Positions 1-19,920 of a stretch of 64,000 nt of DNA are shown piece after piece; position 1 is the stretch's first letter; every line of letters starts with the position of its first letter. The notes under the pieces were generated by a model. The model had not been told where the DNA came from, did no database searches, and worked only from the letters and a program-made list of their open reading frames with translations. Source of the stretch: Eriocheir sinensis. Taxonomy: Eukaryota > Arthropoda > Malacostraca > Decapoda > Varunidae. The translations under genes and the position numbers were made by a program. The stretch spans positions 339,501 through 403,500 of the forward strand of contig NW_026110541.1 in the NCBI RefSeq assembly GCF_024679095.1. Direction: 5' to 3'.

Positions 1-1955
1 TATATATACGATTACAAATATAAAAACGTAGATTTCTATAAAAATATATATAAAAAATACACATAAAATTAAGTAAATACGTATAAAAAAAATGTATACA
101 AAATACACATAAAATAGTGTAATTTCGAATTAAAACAAATATAAATTTGAATGAAAATATATTAACAAATACACTTAAAATAACGTAAATTTGTATAAAA
201 TATATATGCAAGATACACATTAAATAATGTAAATGTGTATAAAAAAAATATATACAAAAAACAAATAGAATAATGTAAAATCGTATCAAAATAAATACAC
301 AGAATATCAATAAAATAATGTAAATTTGTATGATGCAAAATTCCCAAAAATTATCGCATTTTTTATAAAAATATATATACCAAGATACACTTAAAATATT
401 TAAATTTGTATTGAAATAAATATACAAAATGCATATACAGTAAGGTAAATTTGTATTAAAAGAGATATTCAAAAATACATATATAACAATGTAAATTTGT
501 TTCAAAATATATATACGAACACACATAAAATAAAGTAGATTTCTATAGAATTATATATACAAAATACATTTGAAATTATGTAAATGCGTATAAATATATA
601 TATACAAAATACATATCAAATAATATAAATTCGTGCCAAAATAAATAAACAAAATATCATGAGAAGAATGTGTATTTGTATGAAAATAGATAATAGATAA
701 TAAATTTGTATTAAATATATATGCAAGATACACATTAAATAATGTAAATATGTATAAAAAAGTATATACAAAAAACAAATAGAATAATGTAAAATCGTAT
801 CAAAATAAATACACCGAATATTATTAAAATAATGTAAATTTGTATGAAATTAAAGATGCAAAATTCCCATAAAATAGAGCATTTCTTATAAAAATATATA
901 TACCAAAATACACATAAAATATTTATATTTGTATTGAAATAAATATACAAAATGCACATACAATAAGGTAAATTTGTATTGAAAGAGATATGCAAAAATA
1001 CATATAAAACAATGTAAATTTGTTTCAAAATATATATACGAATACAAATAAAAAAAACGTAGATTTCTATAAAAATATCCCTACAAAATACACATAAAAT
1101 TAAGTAAATACGTATAAAAAAATGTATACAAAATACACATAAAATAATGTAAATTCGATTTAAAATAAATAAACAAAATATCAATAAAAGAATGTGTATT
1201 TGGATAAATATAAATATACAAATACATATACAAAATAAACATAAAATAAGGTAGATTTGTAATAAAATATATGTACAAAATACACATAAAATAATGTAAA
1301 TTTATATGAAAATATATATACAAATACACATAAAATACAATGAATTTGTATAAAAATATATATTCAAAATAAATATTAAATAATGTAAAAGCGTATAAAA
1401 ATATATATACAAAGTACATATAAAATAATGTAGATTCGTATCAATATAAATCAACAAAACACCAATAAAATAATATATATTTGAATGAAAATAAATTTAC
1501 AAAATACACATAACATAACTAAAATTTGTATTAAAATATATACAAAAATACATAGAAATAATTTGAGTTTGTATGAAAATAGATATACAAAACACACATA
1601 AAACTAGGTAAATTTCTTTTGAAATGTATATACAAAATAGCCATAAAATATTGTAAATTTGTGTCAAAATATATAAACAAATACACATAAAATAACGTAA
1701 ATTTGTATGAAAAATATATATAGAATACACATAGAATAATGTCAATTCGTATCAAAATGAATAAGCAGAATATCAATAAAGTAATGTAAATTTGTATGAA
1801 AATAAAGATGCAAAATACCCAAAAAATAAAGCATATGTTTATAAAAATACAGATACAAAAATACACATCGAATAATTAAATTTGTATTAAAATTAATATA
1901 CAAAATGCGTATATAATAAGGTAAATTTGTATTGAAAAAATATGCAACATACACG
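1..1955 (-). repeat. 45-bp AT-rich satellite array, A-rich orientation
   Basis: Diverged tandem monomers of about 45 bp; on the complementary strand they contain the words TACAAATTTACATTA and TGTGTATTTTGTATA. Successive AAATTTA cores in this family lie 42-46 bp apart. The array continues past the left edge of the window. Open reading frames on the minus strand here show a 15-residue periodicity that mirrors the monomer, so I treat them as non-coding. Nothing else is visible in this stretch. Confidence 0.9.
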
Positions 1956-2391
1956 TTTACTCATACAAATTTATATTATTTTATTGGTATTTTGTTTATT
2001 TATTTTGATACGAAATACATGATTATATGTGTATTTTGTACACATTTTTTTATACGTATTTACATTATTTAATGTGTATTTTGTTTATATATTTTCATAC
2101 AAATTTACGTTATTATATGTGTATTTGTATAAATATTTTGATACAAATTTACTTTATTTCATGTATTTTGTATATATATTTCAATTCAAATTTAGCTTAT
2201 TTTGTGTGTATTTTATATATATTTTCATACAAATTTAATTACTTCTGAGTATTTTTGTATTTAGTTTTATATAAATTTACGTTATTTTATGTGTATTTTG
2301 TATATTTATATTTATACAAATACACATTCTTTTATTGGTATTTTGTTTATTTATTTTGATACTAATTTACATTATTTTATGTGTATTTTGC

Positions 2392-2600
<209 letters not shown>

Positions 2601-3669
2601 TACGTTATTTTATGTGTATTCGTATACATATTTTGAAACAAATTTACATTGCTTTATATGTATTTTGCATATCTATTTCAATACAAATTTACCTTATTGT
2701 ATGTGTTTTTTATATATTTATTTTAATACAAATCTAATTTTTTTATGTGTATTACACATTTAAATATTTTATGTGTATTTTGGTATATATATTTTTATAA
2801 TAAATGCGCTATTTACATTATTTTATTAATATTCATTGTATTTATTTTGATACGATTTTACATTATTCTATTTGTTTTTTGTATATATATTTTTTATACA
2901 TATTTACATTATATAATGTGTATCTTGCATATATATTTCATACAAATTTATTATCTATTATTTGATTTCATACAAATACACATTCTTTTCATGATATTTT
3001 ATTTATTTATTTTGACACGAATTTACATTACTTAATATGTATTTTGTATATATATTTTTATACGTATTTACATAATTTCATGTGTATTTTATATATATAT
3101 TTCTATAGAAATCTACGTTATTTTATGTGTATTCGTATATATATTTTGAAAGAAATTTACATTGTTTTATATGTATTTTTGAATATCTCTTTCAATACAA
3201 ATTTACCTTACTGTATATGCATTTTATATATTTATTTCAATACAAATTTAAATATTTTATGTGTATTTTGGTATATATAATTTTAGAAAAAATGCGCTAT
3301 TTTATGGGAATTTTACATAATGTATATTTTTTTTATACATATATACATTATATAATGTTTTTTTGTATATATATTTGATACAAATTTACGTTATTTTAAG
3401 TCTATATGTTTATATATTTTCATTCAAATTTACATTATTTTATGTGTATTTTGTATATGTATTTCAATACAACTTTACCTATTTTTATATGTTTTTTGTA
3501 TATTTATTTTCATACAAGTATAAATTATTTTTGTGTATTTTTGTATATAGTTTTATACAAATTTTGGTTATTTTATGTGTATTTTATATATCTATTTTCA
3601 TACAAATACACATTCTTTTCATGATATTTTGTTTATTTATTTTGACACGAATTAACATTATTTAAAGTG

Positions 3670-3774
<105 letters not shown>

Positions 3775-5718
3775 TATACGTATTTATATTATTTCAAGTG
3801 TATTTTGTATATATATTTCTATAGAAATCTGCGTTATTTTATTTGTATTCGTATATATATTTTGAAACAAATTTACATTGTTTTATGTGTATATTGCATA
3901 TTTTTTCAATACAAATTTACCTTATTGTATGTGCATTTTGTATATTAATTTTAATACAAATTTGATTAATCTATGTGTATTTTTGTATATGTATTTTTAT
4001 AAAAATATCCTTTATTTTATGGGTATTTTGCATCTTTATTTTCATACAAATTTACATTATTTTATTGATATTCTGTGTATTTATTTTGATATGATTTTAC
4101 ATTATTCTATGTGTATTTTGTATATATATTTTATATAAAATGTATTTGTTTTCATTTCATACAAATCTACATTATTTTATGTGTTTTTTGTACATGTATT
4201 TAAATACAAATTTAATTAGTTATATGTGTATTTTGTATATCTATTTTGTATGTATATTTTCATAGAAATTTACTCTATTTTATGAGTATTCGTATATATA
4301 TTTTGATACAAATTTACATTATTGATGTGTATTTTGCATATCTATTTCAATACAAATTTACTTTATTGTACGTGCATTTTGTATATTTATTTTAATACGA
4401 ATTTAACTATTTTATATGTATTTTTGTATATATATTTTTTTGCAAATATGCGTTATTATTTGGATATTTTGCATCTTTATTTTCATACAAATTTACATTA
4501 TTTTATTGATATTCTCTTTATTTATTTTGATACGATTTAACATTATTCTATGTGTATTTTGTATACTTTTTTTATACATATTTACATTATTTAATGTTCA
4601 TTTTGTATATATATTTTATACAAATTTACATTATTTTATGTGTATTTGTTTATATATTTTCATACAAATTTACATTGTTTTATGTGTTTTTTGTATATAT
4701 ATTTTTCTAGGTATTTAAATTATTTTATGTGTATTTTGTATATACATTTTCATAAAAAAAATTACGTTATTTTATTGTGTGTATAAGTATATATTTTGAT
4801 ACAAATTTTATACAAATTCATGTTATTTAATGTATTTGTATATATATTTTCATACAAATTTATATTATTTTATGTGTATTTTTTCATATATTTCATTACA
4901 AATTTACCTTATTTTATGTTTATTTTGTATATTTATTTCATTCAATTTTAAATTATTTTATGTGAATATTTGTATTTGTATTTAGGTTATTTTATGTGTA
5001 TTTTGTATATATATTTTCATCCAAAATTACATTATTTTAATGATATTTTCTTAATTTAATTATATAATAATTTATATTATTTCATAGTTATTTTGTATAC
5101 ATATTTTTATACTCATTTACATTATCTAAAGTGTGTTTTGTATATATATTTTTATGCAAATTTATTTTATGTTCATTTTTGTACATATATTTTTATAGAA
5201 ATTTGCGTTATTTTATGTATATAGTTTTATATGAATTTACGTTATTTTATGTGCATTTTGTATATTTATATTTATACAAATACACATTCTTTTATTGGTA
5301 TATTGTTTATTTACATTTATACGAATTTACATTATTTTATGTATTTTGTATACATTTTTTATACGTATTTACTTAATATGTATGTTTTGTATATGTATTT
5401 TTATAGAAATCTACGTTATTTTATGTGTATTCGTATATATATTTTGAAACAAATTTACATTATTTAATATGTATTTTGCATATCTATTTCAATACAAATT
5501 TACCTTATTGTATGTGCATTTTGTATATATATTATAATACAAATTCAAACATTTTATGTGTATTTTGGTATCAATAATTTTTTAAAAATGCGTTATTTTA
5601 TAGTTATTTTGCATCTTAATTTTCATACAAATTTACTTTATTTTATTAATATTCTGTGTATATATTTCGATACGATTTTACATTATTCTATTTGTGTTTT
5701 TTATATATTTTTATTTAC

Positions 5719-5919
<201 letters not shown>

Positions 5920-8064
5920 TACAAATTTACGTTATTATATGTGTATTTGTTTATATATTTTCTTCAAATTTACATTATTTTATATGTATTTTTTATATGT
6001 ATTTCAATACAAATTAGCCTAATTATATGTGTATTTGGTATATTTCTTTTCATACAAATTTAAATTATTTTTTGTGTATTTTTGTGAATAGTTTTATACA
6101 AATTTAGGTTATTTTATGTACGCATTTACATTATTTAATGTGTGTTTTGTATATATATTTTTATCCAGAGTTACTTTATTTTACGTTCATTTTTGGACAT
6201 ATATTTTTAAGAAAATTAGCGTTATTTTATATGTATTTGTATATGTTTTCTCATACAAATTTACATTATTTTATTGATATTTTGTTTATTTAATTTTATA
6301 CGAATTACATGATTTGTATTTTGTACATATTTTTTATACGTATTTACATTACTTAATGTGTATTTTGTTTATATATTTTTAAACAAATTTACGTTATTAT
6401 ATGTATTTTTATAAATATTTTGATACAAATTTACAATATTTTATGTATTTTGTATATACATTTCAATTCAAATTTAGCTTATTTTATCTGTATTTTGTAT
6501 ATCTATTTTCATACAATTTTAATAACTTCTGTGTATTTTTGTATATAGTTTTATACAAATTTACGTTATTTTATGTATTTTCTATATTTATTTCAATTTA
6601 AATTTAGCTTATTTTATGTGTCTTTTGTATATCTATTTTCATACAAATTTATTTTTTTGTTTATTTTTGGATATAGTTTTATACAATTTTACGTTATTTT
6701 ATGTGTATTTTGTATATTTATATTTATACAAGTGCACATTCTTTTATTGGCATTTAGTTTCCTTATTTTGATACGAATTTACATTATTTTATGTGTATTT
6801 TCTATACATTTTCTTATACGTATTTACTTCATTTTATGTGTATTTTGTATATATATTTTTTTAGAAATCTACGTTATTTTATGTGTATTCGTATATATAT
6901 TTTGAAAGAAATTTACATTGTTTTATATGTATTTTGCATATCTATTTTAATACAAATTTACCTTATTGTATGTTCATTTTGTATATCCTATTGTAATACA
7001 AATTTAAATATTTTATGTGTATTTTGGTATATATATTTTCATAAAAAATGCTTTGTTTTATGGGTATTTTGCATCTTTATTTTCATACAAATTTACATTA
7101 TTTTATTAATATTCTGTGTATTTATTTTGATACTATTTAACATTATTCTATTTGTCTTTTGTATATATTTTTTTATACATATTTACATTATTTAATGTGT
7201 ATTTTATATATATATTTCATACAAATTTACGTTTTTTTAAGTGTATTTGTTTATATATTTTCATTCAAATTTACATTATTTTATGTGTATTTTGTATATG
7301 TATTTCAATACAAATTTACCTAATTTTATGTGTATTTTGTATATTAATTTTCATACAAATTTAAATTATTTTTTGTGTATTTTTGTATAGAGTTTTATAC
7401 AAATTTACAATATTTAATGTGTATTTTGTATATCTATTTTCATACAAATACACATTCTTTTATTGGTATTTTGTTTATTTATTTTGATACGAATTTACAT
7501 TATTTTATATGTATTTTGTATACATTTTTTTATACGTATTTACATCATTTTATGTGTATTTTGTATATACATTTTTATACAAATCTACGTTATTTTATGT
7601 GTATTCGTATATATATTTTGAAACAAATTTACATTGTTTTATATGTATTTAGCATATCTAATTTAATACAGATTTACCTTATTGTATGTGTATTTTGTAT
7701 ATTTATTTTAATACAAATTAATTTTTTCATGTGTATTTTGGTATATATATTTTTATAAAAAAATGCGTTATTTAATGGGTATTTTGCATCTTTATTTTCA
7801 TACAAATTTACATTGTTTTATTAATATTCTGTGTATTTATTTTGATACGATTTTACATTATTCTATTTGTGTTTTGTATATATTTTTTTTATACATATTT
7901 ACATTATCTAATGTGTATTTTGTATATTTAAAACAAATTTACGTTATTTTATGCGCATCTGTTAAAATATTTTAATACAAATTTACATTATTTTATGTAT
8001 TTTGTATATATATTTCAATACAAATTTAGTTTATTTTATGTATATTTTGTATATCTATTTTCAT

Positions 8065-10993
<2,929 letters not shown>

Positions 10994-12096
10994 TTTTTTT
11001 ACGAATTTACATTATTGTATGTGTATTTTGTATACATTTTTTTTATACGTATTTACTTCATTTTATGTGTATTTTGTATATATATTTTTATAGAAATCTA
11101 CGTTATTTTATGTGTATTCGTATATATATTTTGAAACAAATTTACATTGTTTTATATGTATTTTGCATATCTATTTCAATACAAATTTACCTTATTGTAT
11201 GTGTTTTTTGTATATTTATTTTAATACAAATTTAATTTTTTGATGTGTATTTTAGTATATATATTTTTATAAATAAAAAAAAAGCGTTATTTTATGGGTA
11301 TTTTTATAAATATTTTGATACAAATCTACATTATTTTATATATTTTGTATATACATTTCAATTCAAATTTAGCTTATTTTATCTGTATTTTGTATATCTA
11401 TTTTCATACGAATTTAATTACTTTTGTGTATTTTTGTTCATAGTTTTATACAAATTTACGTTATTTTATGTGTATTTTGTATATTTATATTTATACAAAT
11501 ACACATTCTTTTATTGGTATTTTGTTTATTTATTTTGATACGAATTTACATTATTTTATGTGTATTTTGTATACATTTTCTAATACGTATTTACTTCATT
11601 TTATGTGTATTTGTATATATATTTTTATACAAATCTACGTTATTTTATGTGTATTCGTATGTATATTTTGAAACAAATTTACATTGTTTTATATGTATTT
11701 TGCATATCTATTTCAATACAGATTTACCTTATTGTATGTGTATTTTGTATATTTATTTTAATACAAATAAATTTTTTCATGTGTATTTTGGTATATATAT
11801 TTTTTTTAAAAAATGCGTTATCTTTATTTTCATACAAATTTACATTGTATTATTAATATTCTGTTTATTTATTTTGATACGATTTTACATTATTCTATTT
11901 GTGTTTTGTATATATTTTTTTATACATATTTACATTATTTAATGTGTATTTTGTATATTTTAAAACATATTTACGTTATTTTATGCGCATCTGTTAAAAT
12001 ATTTTGATACAAATTTACATTATTTTATGTATTTTGTATATATATTTCAATACAAATTTAGTTTATTTTATGTATATTTTGTATATCTATTTTCAT
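10994..12096 (+). repeat. 45-bp satellite array, T-rich orientation
   Basis: Flips to T-rich at about 10,994 (ACACATTTTTTTACG). It carries the ACACATTC marker monomer at 11,501 and the GCGCATCTGTTAAAATATTT marker near 11,985, which also sits before the orientation junctions at 8,065 and 22,796. No gene is visible. Confidence 0.88.
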
Positions 12097-12720
12097 TTGT
12101 ATCAAAATAAATAAACAAAATAGCAATAAAATAATGTAAATTTGTATGAGAAAACATATACAAATACACATAAAATAACGCAAATTTCTAAAAAAAATAT
12201 ATGTACAAAAATGCACATAAAATAAAGTAAATTTGCATTAACATATATACAAAACACACAATTTATGTAAATTCGTACATAAAATAACATAAATCTGTAT
12301 AAAACTATATACAAAAATACACAAAAATATATGTACAAAAAACAAATAGAATAATTTAAAATTGTATCAAAATAACTACACCGAATATTAATAAAATAAT
12401 GTAAATTTGTTTGAAAATAAAGATGCAAAATTCCCATCAAATAGCGCATTTCTTATAAAAATATATATACCAAAATGCACATAAAATATTTAAATTTGTA
12501 TTGAAATAAATATACAAAATGCACATACAATAAGGTAAACTTCTATTGAAAGAGATATGCAAAAATCCATATAAAACAATGTAAATTCTATAAAAATATA
12601 TATTCAAAATACACATAAAATTAAGTAAATACGTATAAAAAAATGGAAACAAAATACACATAAAATAATGTAAATTCGAAACAAAATAAATAAACAAAAT
12701 ACCATTAAAAGAATGTATAT
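12097..12720 (-). repeat. 45-bp satellite array, A-rich orientation
   Basis: A short A-rich block beginning at a copy of the 8,065-type junction (TTTTCATTTGTATCAAAATA). It ends near 12,720, where ATATCTATTCATTTTAATAC restarts T-rich monomers. Nothing else is seen. Confidence 0.85.
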
Positions 12721-13664
12721 CTATTCATTTTAATACAAAATCAAATATTTTATGTTTTTTAGTATATATATTTTTATAAAAAAATGCGTTATTTTATGGG
12801 TATTTTGCATCTTAATTTTCATACAAATTTACATTATTTTATTAATATTTTCTGTATTTATTTTGATACGATTTTACATTATTTTATTTGTGTTTTGTAT
12901 ATATTTTTTTTAAACATATTTACATTATTTAATATGTTTCTTGTATATATATTTGATACATATTTACGTTATTTTAAGTTATTTTATGTGTATTTGTTTA
13001 TATATTTTGACATAAATTTACAATATTTCATGGGTATTTTGTATATATATTTCAAAAGAAATTTACCTAGTTTTATGTGTATTTTGAATATCTATTTTCA
13101 TACAAACTCAAATTATTTTTATGTATTTTTGTATATATTTCAATACAAATTTTAGTTATGTTATGTGTATTTTATAAATCTATTTTCATTCAAATATATA
13201 TTATTTTAATGGTATTTTGTTGATTTATATTGATACGAATTTACATTATTTTATACCTATGTACTTTGTATATATATTTTTATACGCATTTACATTATTT
13301 AATATTTATTTTGAATATATAATATTATACAAATTCAAGGTATTTTATGTGTATTTGAATATATATTTTCATATAAATTTACATTATTTTATGTGTATTT
13401 TGTACATATTTCATTACAAATTTACCTTATTTTATGTCTATTTTGTATGTGTATTTTTTACATTTATATTTATACAAATACACATTCTTTTATTGGTATT
13501 TTGTTTATTTATTTTGTTTCGAATTTACATTATTTTATGTGTATTTTGTTTACATTTTTTTATACGTATTTACTTCATTTTATGTGTATTTTGTATATAT
13601 ATTTTTATAGAAATCTACGTTATTTTATGTGTATTCGTATATATATTTTGAAACAAATTTACAT

Positions 13665-14104
13665 TGTTTTATATGTATTTTTGCATATCTCTTTCAATAG
13701 AAGTTTCCTTATTGTATGTGCATTTTGTATATTTATTTCAATACAAATTTAAATATTTTATGTGTAATTTGGTATATATATTTTTATAAGAAATGCGCTA
13801 TTTGATGGGAATTTTGCATCTTTATTTTCAAACAAATTTACATTATTTTATTAATATTCGGTGTATTTATTTTGATACGATTTTGTTTTATATGTATTTT
13901 TGCATATCTCTTTCAATACAAATTTACCTTATTGTATGTGCATTTTGTATATTTATTTTAATACAAATTTAAATATTTTATGTGTATTTTGGTATATATA
14001 TTTTTTTAAGAAATGCGATATTTTATGGGAATTTTGCATCTTTATTTTTATACAAATTTACATTATTTTATTAACATTCGGTGTATTTATTTTGATACGA
14101 TTTT
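13665..14104 (+). repeat. 220-bp tandem duplication within satellite
   Basis: GTTTTATATGTATTTTTGCA occurs at 13,665 and 13,885, and ATTCGGTGTATTT at 13,856 and 14,076, both exactly 220 bp apart. This is about five monomers, and the two copies differ by a handful of bases. It shows the array growing by multi-monomer duplication. Confidence 0.85.
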
Positions 14105-14663
14105 ACATTACTCTATTTGTTTTTTGTATATACTTTTTTTTTATACATATTTACATTATTTAATGTGTATTTTATATATATATATTTCATACAAATTTAC
14201 GTTTTTTTAAGTGTATTTGTTTATATATTTTCATTCAAATTTACATTAATTTATGTGTATTTTGTATATGTATTTCAATACAAATTTACCTCATTTTATG
14301 TGTATTTTGTATATTAATTTTCATACAAATTTAAATTATTTTTGTATATTTTTGTATAGAGTTTTATACAAATTTACAATATTTAATGTGTATTTTGTAT
14401 ATCTATTTTCATACAAATACACATTCTTTTATTGATATTTTGTTTATCTATTTTGACACGAATTTACATTATTTAATGTGTATTGTGTATATATATTTTT
14501 ATACGTATTTACGTCATTTCATCTATTTTTTGTATATATATTTCTATAGAAATCTACATTATTTTATGTGTATTCGTATATATATTTTTAAACAAATATA
14601 CATTGTTTTATGTGTATTTTGCATATTCTTTCAATACAAATTTACCTTATTGTATGTGCATTT

Positions 14664-14892
<229 letters not shown>

Positions 14893-15118
14893 TTTTAAAG
14901 AGGAGTTATTTTATGTGTATTTTGTATATCTATTTTCATACAAATTTAATTACTTTTGTGTATTTATGTATTGTGTATACTTTTATATCAATTTACGTTA
15001 TTTTATTTGTATTCTTTTATTAGTATTTTGTTTATTTATTTCGATACGAGTTTACATTATTTTATGTGTATTTTGTATACATTTTTTTATACGTATTTAC
15101 TTCATTTTATATATATTT

Positions 15119-15120
<2 letters not shown>

Positions 15121-15167
<47 letters not shown>

Positions 15168-15175
15168 ATATATAT

Positions 15176-15260
<85 letters not shown>
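15121..15260. repeat. (TA)n microsatellite with TAGATA interruption
   Basis: About 140 bp of TA alternation with a symmetrical TCTATATATATAGATA interruption near 15,165-15,180. Satellite resumes as TCTTTATAGAAATCTGCG. Confidence 0.95.
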
Positions 15261-15263
<3 letters not shown>

Positions 15264-16373
15264 TTATAGAAATCTGCGTTATTTTATGTGTTTTCGTATA
15301 TATATTTTGAAACAAATTTACATTGTTTTATATGTATTTTGCATATCTATTTCAATACAAATTTTTCTTATTGTGTGTGCATTTCGTATATTTATTTTAA
15401 TACAAATTCAAATATTTTATGTGTTTTGGTATATATATTTTTATAAAAAATGCGTTATTTTATGGGTATTTTGCATCTTTATTTTCATGCAAATTTATAT
15501 TATTTTATTAATATTCTGTGTATTTATTTTGATACGATTTTACATTATTCTATTTGTGTTTTGTATATATATTTTTTTATACATATTTACATTATTTAAT
15601 GTGTATTTTGTATATATATTTCATACAATTTTACGTTATTTTAAGTGTATTTGTTTATATATTTTCATTCAAACTTATATTATTTTATGTGTATTTTGTA
15701 TATGTATTTCAATACAAATTTGCCTAATTTTATGTGTATTTTACATATCTATTTTCAAACAAATTTAAATAATTTTTGTGTGTTTTTGTATATATTTTTA
15801 TACAAATTTTAGTTATTTTATTTGTATTTTCTATATATATTTTCCTACAAATATACATTCTTTTATTGGAATTTTATCTATTTATTCTGATACGAATTTA
15901 CTTTATTTTATGTGTATTTTGTATATATATTTTCAAAAAAAAATATTTTATTTTATTGTGTGTATTCGTATATAATTTGATACAAATTTTATGCAAATTC
16001 ATGTTATTTTATGTGTATTTGTATATATATTTTCATACAAATCTACATTATTTTATTTGCATTTTTACATATATTTCATTACAAATTTACCTAATTTTAT
16101 GTTTATTTTGAATATTTATTTCCTTCAATTTTGAATTATTTTATGTGTATGTATGTATTTGTATTTAGGTTATTTTATGTATATTTTCTATATATATTTT
16201 CATCAAAAATTACATTATTTTATTGGTATTTTGTTAGTTTAATTCGATACGAATTTCGATTATTTCATAGGTATTTAGTATACATATTTTTATACGCATT
16301 TACATTATTTAATGTGTGTTTTGTATCTTTATTTTTATGGAAATTTACTTTATTTTATGTGTATTTGTATAAA

Positions 16374-16638
16374 TATAAATATACAAAATGCACATAAAAT
16401 AAGGTAAATTTATATAAAACAATATACAAAGATACACAAAAATAATTAAATTTGTATGAAAATAGATATACAAAATACACACAAAATAAGCTTAATTTGA
16501 ATTGAAATATATGTACAAAATACATAAAATAAAGTAAATTTGTATCAAAATATTTTTACAAATACACATATAATTACGTAAATTTTATATAAAAATATAT
16601 AAACAAAATACACATTAAATAATGTAATTACGTATAAA
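16374..16638 (-). repeat. 45-bp satellite array, short A-rich block
   Basis: A 265-bp A-rich block between two T-rich blocks. The left junction (TGTGTATTTGTATAAATATA, then ACAAAATGCACATAAAAT) has a second copy at about 61,430. No other feature is seen. Confidence 0.85.
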
Positions 16639-16924
16639 TACAAATTTGATGTGCATTTTTGTACATATATTTTTAAAGAAAATAGCGTTATTTTATATGT
16701 ATTTTGTATATGTTTTCTCATACAAATTTACATTATATTATTGGTATTTTGTTTATTTATTTTGATACGAATTACATGATTATATGTGTATTTTCTACAT
16801 ATTTTTTTTATACGTATTTACATTATTTAATGGGTATTTTGTTTATGTGTTTTTATACAAATTTACGTTATTATATGTGTATTTGTATAAATATTTTGAT
16901 ACAAATTTACATTATTTGATGTAT

Positions 16925-17277
<353 letters not shown>

Positions 17278-19920
17278 AAAATTTTATTTATTTTATGTGT
17301 ATTTTGTATATCTATTTTCATACAAATTTAAGAACTTTTGTGTATTTTTGTATATAGTTTTATATAAATTTACGATATTTTATGTGTATTTTGTATATTT
17401 ATTTTTATACAAATACACATTTTTTTATTGGTATTTTGTTTATTTATTTTGATACGAATTTACTTTATTTTATGTGTATTTTGTATACATTTTTTTATAC
17501 GTATTTACATCATTTTATGTGTATTTTGTATATATATTTTTATAGAAATCTACGTTATTTTATGTGTATTCGTATATATATTTGAAACAAATTTTACATT
17601 GTTTTATATGTATTTTGCATATCAATCTAAATTTACCTTATTGTATGTGCATTTTGTATATTTATTTTAATACAAATTAAAAAAAAATATATGTATTTTG
17701 GTATATATATTAAAAAAAGAAATGCGTTATTTTATGGATATTTTGCTCCTTTATTTTCATACAAATTAACATTATTTTATTAATATTCTGTGTATTTATT
17801 TTGCTACGATTTTACATTATTCTATTTAAGTTTTGTATATATATTTTATACAAATTTACGTTATTTTAAGTGTATTTGTTTATATATTTTCACTCAAATT
17901 TACATTATTTTATGTGTATTTTGTAAATGTATTTCAATACAAATTTACCTAATTTTATGTGTATTTTGTATACTTATTTTCAAACAAATTTAAATTATTT
18001 TTGTGTTTTTTTGTATATAGTTTTATAGAAATTTACGTTATTTTATGTGTATTTTGTATATCTATTTTCATACAAATACACATTCTTTTATTGATATTTT
18101 GTTTATTTATTTTGACACGAATTTACATTATTTAATGTCTATTTTGTATATATATTTTTTTACGTATTTACAGCATCTCAAGTGTGTTTTGTATATATAT
18201 TTCTATAGAAATCTGCGTTATTTTATGTGTATTCGTATATATATTTTGAAACAAATTTACATTGTTTTATGTGTATTTTGCATATTTTTTAAATAAAAAT
18301 TTACCTTATTGTATGTGCATTTTGTATATTAATTTTACTACAAATTTAATTATTGAATGTGTATTTATGTATATGTATTTTTATAAAAATATGCTTTATT
18401 ATATTGGTATTTTCCATCTTTATTTTCATACAAATTTACATTATTTTATTGATATTTTGTGTATTTATTTTGATACGATTTTACATTATTTTCTATGTGT
18501 ATTTTGTATATATATTTAATACAAATGTACGTTATTTTATGTGTATTTGTTTTCATTTCATTCAAATCTTCATTATTTTATGTGTATTTTGTACATGTAC
18601 AAATTTGTACTAATTATATGTGTATTTTGTATATCAATTTTCATAAAAATTGAAATTATTTTTCTTTTTTGATTGTATATATTTTTATAAAAATTTTCGT
18701 TATTTTATGTGTATTTTGTATATTTATTTTCCTACAAATATACGTTCTTTTATCGGAGTTTTGTTTGTTTATTTTGATACGAATTTACATTATTTTAGGT
18801 GTATTTGGTATATATATTTTGAAACAAATTTACATTATTGATGTGTATTTTGCATATGTATTTCAATACAAATTTATTTTATTGTATATGCATTTTGTAT
18901 ATTTATTTCAATCCAAATTTAATTATTTCATGTGTATTTTTGTATATATATTTTTATGCATATATGCGTTATTATATGGGTATTTTGCATCTTAATTTTC
19001 ATACAAATTTAAATTATTTTATTGAAATTCTGTTTATTTATTTTGATACGATTTAACATTATTCTATGTGTATTTTGTATAACTATTTTATACATATTTA
19101 CATTATTTATTGTATATTTTGTACATATATTTTATCCAAATTTACGTTATTTTATATGTATTTGTTTATATATTTTCATACAAATTTACATTATTTTATG
19201 AGTATTTTGTATATGTATTTCAATATAAATTTACCTAACTGTATTTGTATTTTGCATATCTATTTTCAAACAAATTTAAATTATTTTTGTGTATTTTTGT
19301 TTTTATTTTTATTAAAATTTTTGTTATTTTATTTGCATTTTGTATATATATTTTCCTACAAATATACAATCTTTTATTATAATTTTGTTTATTTATTTTG
19401 ATACGAGTTTACATTATTTTATGTGTATTTTGTATATATATTTTCTACGTATTTACATTATTTTATGTGTATTTTGTATATATATTTTAATAAAAACTTA
19501 CATTATTTTATTGTGTGTATAACTATTTATTTTGATACAAATTTTATACAAATTCATGTTATTTTATGTGTATTTGTATATATATTTTCATACAAATTTA
19601 TATTATTTTACGTGTATTTTTACATATTTTTCATTACAAATTTACCTTATCTTATGATTATTTTGTATATTTATTTCATTCAATTTTAAATTATTTCATG
19701 TGTATATTTGTATTTGTATTTACGTAATTTTATATGTATTTTCTATATATATTTTAATCCAAAATTACATTATTTTATTGGTATTTTCTTTATTTAACTC
19801 GATACGAATTTAGATTTTTTCATAGGTATTTTGTATACATATATTTATACTCATGTACATTATGTAATGTGTGTTTTGTATATATTTTTTAATGCAAATT
19901 TATTTTATGTGCATTTTTGT

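Noticed and set aside
735..1184. Long hydrophobic open frames (Tyr/Phe/Ile/Cys-rich) on the T-rich strand throughout the window
   Set aside because: They repeat every 15 residues, follow the 45-bp monomer, switch strand with the satellite, and exist in all three frames at once. No start context, splice structure or family domain is visible.
2027..2300. CRISPR-like array of regularly spaced repeats
   Set aside because: No conserved repeat separated by unique spacers; whole monomers are tandem and diverged, and the context is eukaryotic.
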